The notes below the pieces were generated by a model. That model was not told the origin of the DNA. It made no database searches and worked only from the letters and a program-made list of their open reading frames with translations. From contig JBCAXJ010000005.1 in NCBI GenBank assembly GCA_038534135.1, positions 1 through 64,000 on the forward strand: a stretch of DNA of 64,000 nucleotides, written 5' to 3'. Every line of letters starts with the position of its first letter. Positions within the stretch are counted from its first letter, which is position 1. This DNA comes from Thermohalobaculum sp038534135. Lineage in GTDB: Bacteria; Pseudomonadota; Alphaproteobacteria; Rhodobacterales; Rhodobacteraceae. This document shows, piece by piece, positions 54,456 through 64,000 of this stretch. A program made the translations under genes and the position numbers.

Positions 54456-54794
54456 CCTTCGGGGGCCACTTAAAGCACAAGATTGCGTGCAGGCAAACCC
54501 GCTGCTGCCCCCTCAGATTGCATCAAGCTGGCCTGCCGGGCGCTTTCACCTGCATCGACCGTCACTTGCTCCGTCAAATATGTGTCATTTGCGGTGAGAG
54601 TAAGTCATCGCGGACATCCAAAGCGCGAATTCTCGATCGACTGTGCTATCATGGCCAGCGCCAGAAACAGTTTCAGCGCGCGAGACCGGGCATCCTTTGC
54701 CCGATCTTCAAGTTTCTTGAGAGAAATGTCTGCCACGAGCCCGAACTAGAGCCGCCCCATTTCGAATCACGACTCACAAATTGACGACGCTGTT
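54456..54794. other. 339-bp divergent gap between the 757-residue gene and the DUF2235 gene
   Basis: Only short, unconvincing frames cross it. It must contain the promoters of both flanking genes. No clear -35/-10 pair, palindrome or RNA gene stands out. Confidence 0.4.
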
Positions 54795-55820
54795 ATGACT
54801 GGTTCCAAGGATGAGAGCCAAGGTCGTAACCTGATCTTCATCTGCGATGGAACGCTGTCGACAACCCGTCCCGGGTTCGAGAGCAACGCAGGCCTTTTGC
54901 ACGGTTTGCTAGAATCGGACCAGCCAGATCCAGCGGTAAACATCGTGTCCTACGATCACGGCATCCAGGGTGCTGGGTGGCGGCGCTGGCTAAACGCGGC
55001 ATCTGGGGCGGGAATCAACCTATCGATCTGTAACGGCTACGCCTTTCTCGCCCGAAACTACCGGCCCGGGGATCGGATCTATCTCTTCGGCTACTCGCGC
55101 GGTGCTTACGCGGTGCGATCACTCGCCGGCATGATCGGCGGGATCGGATTGCTGAAATCGCGATTTGCGACCGAGCGGCACGTGAACCTCGCATTCCGGT
55201 TCTACGAGGTCGGGTCGACGTCCAGCGCGTGCCGCCACTTCTCGGCCCATCGGTGTCATCAGAACGTCGAGATCGAGATGCTGGGCGTCTGGGACACAGT
55301 CAAGACGCTGGGCTTGCCGTATCCGTTGTTGAACAGACTGGCCCCGATGGCGACAGAGTTTCACAACCACGAACTCGCACCGCACATTCAGCATGGCTAC
55401 CACGCCCTGGCAATCGACGAGGATCGGACAAGTTTCGCGCCACTCCTCTGGCAACAGAGCCCGGACTGGCAGGGCAGGCTGGAGCAGACCTGGTTTCCCG
55501 GGGCCCACGGGGATGTCGGTGGCCAGATCATGCGGGCGCGGACACGGCCGCTCTCGAACATCTCGTTGAACTGGATGCTGCGCCGGGCAGCGGCACACGG
55601 GATCAAGTTGCCGACGAACTGGGAGGATATGTTTCCCGAGGATGCAGCGGCAGCAATGATGGGGTGCCGATCCGGGATTGCGCGGTTATTCTTCCTGAGA
55701 GAGCCGCGCCGGACGGGTGCCAGCGATGGCGAAACAATCCACCTGTCGATCCGCGAGCGGATGGCAAACGTACCGCGCTACACGCCACGCGGTCGGCTTG
55801 ATGCGCCTGGTGATGGTTAG
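54795..55820 (+). CDS. DUF2235 alpha/beta hydrolase (phospholipase-effector-like)
   Basis: A 341-residue protein of the DUF2235 family, an alpha/beta-hydrolase group that includes the Tle1 phospholipase effectors of type VI secretion. It starts NLIFICDGTLST (the usual FxDGT motif) and has the nucleophile elbow FGYSRGAYAVRSLAG (GxSxG). GVWDTVKTLG carries an Asp, and WFPGAHGDVGG the catalytic-region His. There is no signal peptide. No VgrG, PAAR, immunity or other secretion gene is near, so a housekeeping role is as likely. Confidence 0.87.
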   Translation: MTGSKDESQGRNLIFICDGTLSTTRPGFESNAGLLHGLLESDQPDPAVNIVSYDHGIQGAGWRRWLNAASGAGINLSICNGYAFLARNYRPGDRIYLFGYSRGAYAVRSLAGMIGGIGLLKSRFATERHVNLAFRFYEVGSTSSACRHFSAHRCHQNVEIEMLGVWDTVKTLGLPYPLLNRLAPMATEFHNHELAPHIQHGYHALAIDEDRTSFAPLLWQQSPDWQGRLEQTWFPGAHGDVGGQIMRARTRPLSNISLNWMLRRAAAHGIKLPTNWEDMFPEDAAAAMMGCRSGIARLFFLREPRRTGASDGETIHLSIRERMANVPRYTPRGRLDAPGDG

Positions 55821-55841
55821 CATTTCAGCGGTGCGAAACCC

Positions 55842-58619
<2,778 letters not shown>

Positions 58620-58835
58620 CGGCTCAACTCTCCTATCGCGGGCGCGGCAACTGGGTACGGCCACCGCCGCGCTGCCTGACATTCCCGCCTGCCTGAAATT
58701 TCCCGCAAGGCGCTTGCCGGACCGTGGTCCAGACCTTAAGGAAGCCCGCGCGCCAGGCGAAGGTCCGGCGAGAGATGTATTGAGGGTGCCTGCCCGTGTC
58801 AACGGCGGCGCCCCGGCAGCGACGGGGAGGCGCGG

Positions 58836-59738
58836 TTGGGAATTCGGTGTTCGCGCGTGATCTGTTCCGCCGCCTTGATCTTCGCGTTCTCCTGCGGATC
58901 GATGGTTTCGGCACAAAGCAATGCAAGTTCCGATGGAACCTCGGCCATCGCCGCACCGAACCGCGACACCGTAATTGCACGTGTCGGGACCAGCACAGTC
59001 ACGTTGGGAGAGCTTATAGCGTACCGTGCCACCTTGCAGCCCCAATATCTCGAGCTGCCGGACGAGGTTCTGTATCAGACCATTCTCGGTAAGTTGATCG
59101 AGGAGAGCCTGCTCGAGAGTGCGGCGATCGGACTTCAATTGGACCAAACGTCAGCGACGCAGCTAACGCTGAGGAACGAGCGTCGCCGCGTCCTTGCAGC
59201 CCTATACCTGCAAGAAATGATTGAAGCGAACGTGACCGAGGACCGGGTCGTGGCGCTGTACGAGCGGACCTATCAGCAGGCAGCACCTGTGTCAGAGATT
59301 AGGACGTCGCACATTCTCGTCGAAGATCAGGGCGCGGCAGAGGCGTTGAGAGCGGAATTCGAGGCGGGGGCGAATTTCGCAACGCTGGCGGCGCGCCACA
59401 GCCGGGACGCAACGGCCTCTCGCGGAGGGGATCGCGGGTGGCTGAGCCCGGAAAAGATGAGCCCGGATTTCGCCGCAGCCGTGCGAAGCCTTCCGATCGG
59501 AGAGGTGTCTCCACCAGTCTCGACACCCGCCGGGTGGCACATCATCCGGGTTGACGCAAAACGCACCCGGCCCGTGCCGGTCCTGGACGATGTCAGGCAG
59601 ACGTTGCGAGATCAGATTGCAGCCGATGTCAGGCGCGAGATCCTGACAGACCTGCGAGTGAACACTGACGTCCTGGACGTTGATTCAAAGATCCCGAGTT
59701 CCGCTGTGCGCGACGACGGATTGTTGCAGGACAACTGA
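58836..59738 (+). CDS. Periplasmic parvulin-type peptidyl-prolyl isomerase
   Basis: A 300-residue exported protein with a signal peptide up to about residue 27 (CSAALIFAFSCGSMVSAQ). A SurA-N-like helical part precedes a PpiC/rotamase domain at about residues 155-245 (IRTSHILVEDQGAAEAL, GGDRGWLSPEKMSPDF, PPVSTPAGWHIIRVD). It should help outer-membrane and periplasmic proteins fold. The start is a TTG with GGGGAGG upstream; a GTG 7 codons later is possible. It is divergent from secA and 11 bp before argJ. Confidence 0.88.
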   Translation: MGIRCSRVICSAALIFAFSCGSMVSAQSNASSDGTSAIAAPNRDTVIARVGTSTVTLGELIAYRATLQPQYLELPDEVLYQTILGKLIEESLLESAAIGLQLDQTSATQLTLRNERRRVLAALYLQEMIEANVTEDRVVALYERTYQQAAPVSEIRTSHILVEDQGAAEALRAEFEAGANFATLAARHSRDATASRGGDRGWLSPEKMSPDFAAAVRSLPIGEVSPPVSTPAGWHIIRVDAKRTRPVPVLDDVRQTLRDQIAADVRREILTDLRVNTDVLDVDSKIPSSAVRDDGLLQDN

Positions 59739-59749
59739 GGGGGACGGCG

Positions 59750-61099
59750 ATGACCGAGGATGAACTCCGCGACGAGATCGCGCGGAAGAAAGCCCTGATC
59801 GACGCGCTTTCAGGGGAAATCGACGACCATCGGCGCACGCTCGGCGAGACGCCAGGGGTGTCGCCGTTCGCGCCCAAAGCTTTCCCGGCATTACCTGTTG
59901 TGGCTGGCGTTCGGTTCGCAGCCGTAAATGCCGGGGTGCGTTACACCACGGGGCGTCTTGATGTCATGTTGGCGGTGCTTGAACCTGGTTCGGTCATGGC
60001 TGGGACATTCACCCGCTCCAAAACCAGGGCCGCGCCGGTCCTGTGGTGCGAGGACCGCATTTCGGGACCGGTAGAACCCGATCTCGATCAGCCCATGGCG
60101 ATCGTGGTGAACGCTGGAAACGCCAACGCCTTCACAGGCTCGAACGGGATGCAGACGGTCGAGGCGGTGATGCACTCCACGGCCAACGCACTTGGGACGG
60201 GCGTGTCGAACGTGTTCATGGCATCGACCGGGGTGATCGGCGAACCGCTGCCGTCCGAACGGATCGAGACGAAACTTTGGGAGCTTCGAGAAGCGCTCTC
60301 ACCTGATCGGATAGATGACGCCGCAAAGGCGATCATGACGACCGACACATTCCCGAAGGGCATGTCGACGACCGTTGAACTGGACGGGGCTCTGGTCACG
60401 ATCTCCGGGATTGCCAAAGGGTCGGGCATGATTGCGCCGGACATGGCGACGATGCTGGTGTTCGTGTTCACCGATGCTGCGATTGACCGGGATCTGTTGC
60501 AGCAAACGGTGTCGGAACTGACTGATCAAAGCTTCAACGCGATCACGGTCGACAGCGACACATCGACTTCGGACACTTTGCTGGTCGGTGCGACGGGCAA
60601 GGCAGATATGACGTCGATCGAAAGCTCGGGTGATCCGCGGTATCCGGCGTTCCGGAATGCGCTTCTCGACGTCATGCGAGAGCTCGCAATCCAGGTCGTC
60701 AAGGACGGCGAAGGTGCCTCCAAGTTTGCGGCGATCACGGTAAACGGAGCCACAGATGACGGCGCGGCGCGGCGCATCGGATTGGCAATTGCCAACTCGC
60801 CACTGGTCAAAACCGCGCTTGCCGGTGAAGACCCCAACTGGGGGCGCATCGTGATGGCCGTTGGAAAATCCGGCGAGGCAGCGGACAGGGACAAGCTGTT
60901 AATCACGTTCGGAGACATCACGGTCGCCGAAGGAGGCTGGGTATCGCCCAATTACACTGAAGACGCCGGCGCGGCGTACATGAAGAATGCGGAACTCGAG
61001 ATTGGCGTGGATGTCGGCGTTGGATCAGGCTCGGCGACGGTGTGGACCTGCGACCTGACGCATGAATACATCACGATCAATGCGGATTATCGTTCGTGA
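59750..61099 (+). CDS. argJ: Bifunctional glutamate N-acetyltransferase / N-acetylglutamate synthase
   Basis: A 449-residue enzyme of the cyclic arginine pathway, moving acetyl from N-acetylornithine to glutamate. Motifs include VNAGNANAFTGSNG, the self-cleavage region GSGMIAPDMATMLVF with the nucleophilic Thr, and EDPNWGRIVMAVGKS. Residues 1-36 are a charged helical extension (TEDELRDEIARKKALIDAL) ahead of the usual VSPFAPKAFPALP start, so the protein is longer than typical ArgJ (about 405). The ATG has GAGGGGG upstream. It ends in a GTGA overlap with mutT. Confidence 0.95.
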   Translation: MTEDELRDEIARKKALIDALSGEIDDHRRTLGETPGVSPFAPKAFPALPVVAGVRFAAVNAGVRYTTGRLDVMLAVLEPGSVMAGTFTRSKTRAAPVLWCEDRISGPVEPDLDQPMAIVVNAGNANAFTGSNGMQTVEAVMHSTANALGTGVSNVFMASTGVIGEPLPSERIETKLWELREALSPDRIDDAAKAIMTTDTFPKGMSTTVELDGALVTISGIAKGSGMIAPDMATMLVFVFTDAAIDRDLLQQTVSELTDQSFNAITVDSDTSTSDTLLVGATGKADMTSIESSGDPRYPAFRNALLDVMRELAIQVVKDGEGASKFAAITVNGATDDGAARRIGLAIANSPLVKTALAGEDPNWGRIVMAVGKSGEAADRDKLLITFGDITVAEGGWVSPNYTEDAGAAYMKNAELEIGVDVGVGSGSATVWTCDLTHEYITINADYRS

Positions 61100-61494
61100 A
61101 GATTGTCCTCGTTGCAGCGGTCGCGCTGATCGATCCCGACGGACGCGTGCTGTTGGCGCAGAGGCCCCAAGGCAAGTCGATGGCTGGGCTTTGGGAGTTT
61201 CCGGGCGGCAAGGTGGAAGCCGGTGAGACGCCGGAGGCCTGCCTGATCCGGGAACTGCACGAGGAACTCGGCATCGACACCTGGGAAAGCTGTTTGGCGC
61301 CGCTTACCTTTGCCAGCCACAGCTACGAGGATTTTCACCTTCTCATGCCGCTGTTTGCGTGCCGGAAGTGGGACGGTATTGTTCAGGGACGCGAGGGGCA
61401 GGCGCTCGCATGGGTCAAGCCGCGGGATTTCGGCACCTACCCGATGCCGCCCGCTGATATCCCGCTGATCCCGATCCTGCGCGACTGGCTGTAG
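61096..61494 (+). CDS. mutT: 8-oxo-dGTP diphosphatase MutT (Nudix)
   Basis: A 132-residue Nudix enzyme. The Nudix box starts at GGKVEAGETPE and ends RELHEELGI. LWEFPGGK and FHLLMPLFACRKWDG are those of MutT, which clears oxidised guanine nucleotides. The GTG start overlaps the argJ stop by 4 bp, so translation is coupled. The adjacent argJ-mutT order is consistent with this group. Confidence 0.93.
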   Translation: MKIVLVAAVALIDPDGRVLLAQRPQGKSMAGLWEFPGGKVEAGETPEACLIRELHEELGIDTWESCLAPLTFASHSYEDFHLLMPLFACRKWDGIVQGREGQALAWVKPRDFGTYPMPPADIPLIPILRDWL

Positions 61495-61525
61495 TGGGGC
61501 GATCCGGTGCCGATTGCCCCGATGT

Positions 61526-61546
61526 GTCCCGGGCTTGACCCGGGAC
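61526..61546. repeat. Intergenic palindrome with 8-bp arms
   Basis: GTCCCGGG and CCCGGGAC flank a 5-base loop (CTTGA) in the gap between the convergent mutT and msrP genes. It resembles the GC-rich dispersed palindromes common between genes in alphaproteobacteria. It may also act as a bidirectional terminator, though there is no T run. Confidence 0.55.
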
Positions 61547-61615
61547 CGCTGAGAACCGCCAGGAGTCCGGAATGACGCCCGGCACAGCTCGGATCGCGAC
61601 CTAGACGAGGGGCCT

Positions 61616-62575
61616 TTATCGCCAGAGGAGATCGCCCTCGTTCATATCGGTGTAGAGGTGCGCGACTTCTTCGCTGTAGCCGTTGAACAGCAGCGTCGGG
61701 ATGCGATCCTGCGTGCCGAGAACCTTTTCGGTGGCTTGGGACCAGCGCGGGTGCGGGACCTCTGGGTTGACGTTGGCCCAGAAACCGTACTCCTTGGCCT
61801 GCAGTTCTTCCCAGAAGCTGACAGGGCGTTTGTCGGTAAACGTGATCCTGTCGATCGACTTGATGTGCTTGAAGCCGTATTTCCACGGCAGGTGCAGGCG
61901 AATTGGTGCGCCGAAGGGTTTGTGCAAAATCTTCCCGTAGGCGCCGACAACCATCAGCGAGAGGTCATTCATCGCCTCGGCCATTGTCACGCCTTCGGTG
62001 TAGGGCCACGGGTACCAGTGTTGGCGCTGACCACGGGCGGTGTCCGGGTCGAGGAAGGTTTGGAACTGGACGTACTTCGCGCTGGCAAGCGGCCTCGCCA
62101 TCTTCACGAGTTCGCCCAGCGGGAAACCGATCCACGGGACGACCATCGACCAGGCCTCGACGCAGCGGTGGCGATAGATCCGCTCCTCGATCGGCATCTT
62201 GGAGATCAGGTCTTCGACGCCGACGGTCTGCTCCTGCTCGACCATGCCATCGATCTTGATGGTCCAACCATCGGTCTGAAGCGCCTGCGCCTCATCATAG
62301 ATCTGCTTGTGCGAGCCGAATTCGTAGAAATTGTTGTAGGTCGTGTTGTCCGCCTCCGACGTGATTGGGCGGCCCGGATCTGCGAAGCTCGGATTGGTTT
62401 CCGGCGCGGGTTCCCATGGATCGCCAGGCACCGCAGCACTTGCGAGGTTTGGAAGCGCCGATGCCGCGGCGATCAGACCCGCTGATTTCAGCCACTGACG
62501 GCGGTTCAAGAACACGCTTTCCGGCGTGACGAGATTTTCGCTGACGCTCCAGCGTGGTTTGCGGATATTGATCAT
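61616..62575 (-). CDS. msrP: Protein-methionine-sulfoxide reductase catalytic subunit MsrP
   Basis: A 319-residue periplasmic molybdopterin enzyme (YedY) that repairs oxidised methionines. A Tat signal is visible (NRRQWLKSAGLIAAASALP). The Mo-ligating Cys is in IYRHRCVEAWSMVVPWIGFPL, and the C-terminus has MNEGDLLWR. The length is normal. The usual haem partner msrQ is not adjacent in the window. Confidence 0.94.
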   Translation of the reverse strand: MINIRKPRWSVSENLVTPESVFLNRRQWLKSAGLIAAASALPNLASAAVPGDPWEPAPETNPSFADPGRPITSEADNTTYNNFYEFGSHKQIYDEAQALQTDGWTIKIDGMVEQEQTVGVEDLISKMPIEERIYRHRCVEAWSMVVPWIGFPLGELVKMARPLASAKYVQFQTFLDPDTARGQRQHWYPWPYTEGVTMAEAMNDLSLMVVGAYGKILHKPFGAPIRLHLPWKYGFKHIKSIDRITFTDKRPVSFWEELQAKEYGFWANVNPEVPHPRWSQATEKVLGTQDRIPTLLFNGYSEEVAHLYTDMNEGDLLWR

Positions 62576-62681
62576 GTCACCTGCCTGAATTCCGGTATCA
62601 CTAACGTAGACGCTGAGGGGATGACATCCAACTCACGTTGAGGTCAGAAGGATTTCAGGCTCTTAAAAAGGCAGGTACGCC

Positions 62682-63023
62682 GTGATCATCAGCAGGAAGA
62701 CTGTTTCACCTTCGGGTTGGGGAGATGGGTGCCAAGCTTGGGACTTGCTGGCCGCTCCGGATCTTTCCGTGAAGCACGAGGAGATGCCGCCCGGAACTCG
62801 CGAGGCTTGGCATCATCACGCCCAAGCCCGACAGGTTTTCTTCGTGCTAAGTGGTGAACTTACGATGGAGAGCGATGGGTCGGTCGTCTGTCTGCACGCG
62901 CATGAGGCGATCGCGGTTGATCCCGGTAAGACGCATCAGGCGCGGAACGATAGTTCTGAGCCTGTCCAGTTCCTCGTGATTTCCGCACCGTCGACATCCG
63001 GGGATCGGATCGAGGGAGGCTGA
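62682..63023 (+). CDS. Small single-domain cupin protein
   Basis: A 113-residue protein with one cupin barrel. Motif 1 is HHHAQARQVFFVLSGEL, giving the metal-binding His/Gln/Glu set, and motif 2 is VDPGKTHQARN. The start is a GTG with GGCAGGT upstream. It probably binds a metal and acts as a small isomerase/dioxygenase or sensor. It is 8 bp from the convergent serB stop. Confidence 0.85.
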   Translation: MIISRKTVSPSGWGDGCQAWDLLAAPDLSVKHEEMPPGTREAWHHHAQARQVFFVLSGELTMESDGSVVCLHAHEAIAVDPGKTHQARNDSSEPVQFLVISAPSTSGDRIEGG

Positions 63024-63031
63024 CCAACGCC

Positions 63032-63886
63032 TCAGCCGGTTGCGAATTCGCTTTCTGAGTAGCCCTGAAGGTAGAGAAGTGCGGTGAGGTCGCCGTGGCT
63101 GATCGCACAGTCCGCAGCTTGGGCCACAACTGGCTTGGCGTGGTAGGCGACGCCAAGCCCTGCCGCATCGATCATGCCGAGATCATTGGCGCCGTCGCCG
63201 ACCGCGAGTGCGTCACCGAGCCCAATGCCCAGCCGCCCCGTGATCTCATTCAGTGCTTCGACCTTCGCCGTGCGGCCCAGGATCGGATCATGCACCGTGC
63301 CGGTGAGTGCTCCGTCTTCGATGGTCAGGATGTTTGCGCGGTTCTCATTGAAGCCAGCCGCCATCGCGACCCGTTCGGTGAAAAAGGTGAAGCCTCCGGA
63401 TACCAGGGCCGCATGGCCGCCATGCGCCCGCATGGTTTGAACCAGCGTCCGTGCGCCCGGGTTCAGCGTGACCCGCTCGTCATACACCTGCTGGAGCTTG
63501 TCTGCGCAGAGGCCCTTTATCAGCGCGACGCGCGCCCGAAGCGCCTCCTCGAAGCTGATTTCGCCACGCATGGCGGGTTCAGTGATCGCGACGACTTGCT
63601 CGCGGACGCCAGCGAAATCGGCGACCTCGTCAATGCACTCGACCGGAATCATGGTCGAGTCCATGTCCGCAATCAGCAGTCTCTTGCGGCGGTTCTCCGC
63701 CGGGATACAGTTCACGTCCGCATCTGAGATCTCGAACGATACCGGCGCGGGCGACATGATTTCTACCGCCGAGGCAGACAGGCGCTTTGGAGCGCCTGCG
63801 CCGGGAATTTGTTCGCGGACCTCGGTGACTTGCGCATCCGACAGCCCCGCCCGAGGCGAGGCTGTCAGCACGACGTTGTACGCCAT
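63032..63886 (-). CDS. serB: Phosphoserine phosphatase
   Basis: A 284-residue HAD phosphatase for the last step of serine synthesis. The nucleophile motif is IADMDSTMIPVECIDEVA; SGGFTFF supplies motif II and VGDGANDLGMI motif IV. The N-terminal 75 residues are an ACT-like regulatory part. It starts 6 bp after the stop of the DAHP synthase gene, so the two may share a transcript. Confidence 0.96.
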   Translation of the reverse strand: MAYNVVLTASPRAGLSDAQVTEVREQIPGAGAPKRLSASAVEIMSPAPVSFEISDADVNCIPAENRRKRLLIADMDSTMIPVECIDEVADFAGVREQVVAITEPAMRGEISFEEALRARVALIKGLCADKLQQVYDERVTLNPGARTLVQTMRAHGGHAALVSGGFTFFTERVAMAAGFNENRANILTIEDGALTGTVHDPILGRTAKVEALNEITGRLGIGLGDALAVGDGANDLGMIDAAGLGVAYHAKPVVAQAADCAISHGDLTALLYLQGYSESEFATG

Positions 63887-63892
63887 GGCCGA

Positions 63893-64000
63893 TTACTCGG
63901 CGGCGACGCTTTTCCTGCCGTTAGCTGTACTGTCGAGTGCTTCGGCCAGCAGGAACGCAAGCTCGAGTGCCTGCGACGAGTTCAAGCGCGGATCGCAGGC
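63893..64000 (-). CDS. Class II 3-deoxy-7-phosphoheptulonate (DAHP) synthase, C-terminal end
   Basis: The last 35 codons of a gene that runs off the right edge. The peptide ACDPRLNSSQALELAFLLAE followed by ALDSTANGRKSVAAE matches the conserved C-terminus (CDPRLNxxQSLELAF) of plant-type class II DAHP synthase, the first enzyme of the shikimate pathway. The active site lies outside the window. Confidence 0.85.
   Translation of the reverse strand, partial: ACDPRLNSSQALELAFLLAEALDSTANGRKSVAAE

Noticed and set aside
58620..59147. N-terminal extension of secA to an upstream start
   Set aside because: The extra 176 codons are not SecA-like and overlap the divergent parvulin gene; the ATG at 58619 has AGGAGAG upstream.

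Overview
The window looks like a chromosomal segment of a Rhodobacterales (Roseobacter-group) alphaproteobacterium. The base composition is high in G+C. The gene families fit that group: a Roseobacter-like flagellar block with an SltF-type transglycosylase, a fused CysNC, class II DAHP synthase, MsrP, DUF1989-GcvT fusions and C-minus L36. Nearly all of the DNA is coding. I see no tRNA, rRNA or CRISPR array and no intact mobile element.

Layout. 1-3.9 kb: the end of a betaine/choline-type ABC uptake operon (permease, DUF1989-GcvT fusion, PhyH-type oxygenase), probably catabolism of an N- or S-methylated osmolyte. 4-7 kb: rpmJ, a secreted low-complexity protein, and rplT-rpmI with a promoter and a terminator. 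7-11.5 kb: an RND efflux pump with its adaptor. 11.6-20 kb: yacG and a flagellar block (FliJ-like, flhB, fliR, flhA, sltF, fliQ, fliE, flgC, flgB; divergent fliI). 20.3-23.6 kb: ettA, then a short island of lower G+C with a membrane-anchored phosphoribosyltransferase-like gene and a truncated REP-associated (RAYT) transposase. 23.2-26.7 kb: a lipoprotein, a DUF465 protein and a KefFG/KefBC-type potassium efflux pair.

26.8-34.9 kb is the most unusual part. It holds a bacterial microcompartment (BMC) operon: a glutamine-synthetase-family ligase, a pentameric vertex protein, a hexameric shell protein, an opine/ketopantoate-type dehydrogenase, an acylating aldehyde dehydrogenase, a tandem-domain shell protein, a malate-dehydrogenase-like enzyme with a BMC-type N-terminal extension, and a RidA protein. 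An FAD amine oxidase is divergent from it, and a GntR-type palindrome lies between the two. The ligase, oxidase and aldehyde dehydrogenase parallel the PuuA-PuuB-PuuC route. This suggests a metabolosome that breaks down an amine through gamma-glutamyl intermediates (inference).

34.9-46.7 kb: a Rieske oxygenase, sulfate activation (cysD, cysNC), an amidohydrolase/dehydratase pair, nudC, DUF3616, a ThpR-like protein with altered motifs, proC, a small repeat-bearing protein and a TauD-type dioxygenase. 46.8-55.8 kb: a CheB-CheR-PAS hybrid, a PstS-OmpA fusion with a large partner, and an orphan DUF2235 hydrolase. 55.8-64 kb: housekeeping genes (secA, parvulin, argJ, mutT, msrP, cupin, serB, end of DAHP synthase).
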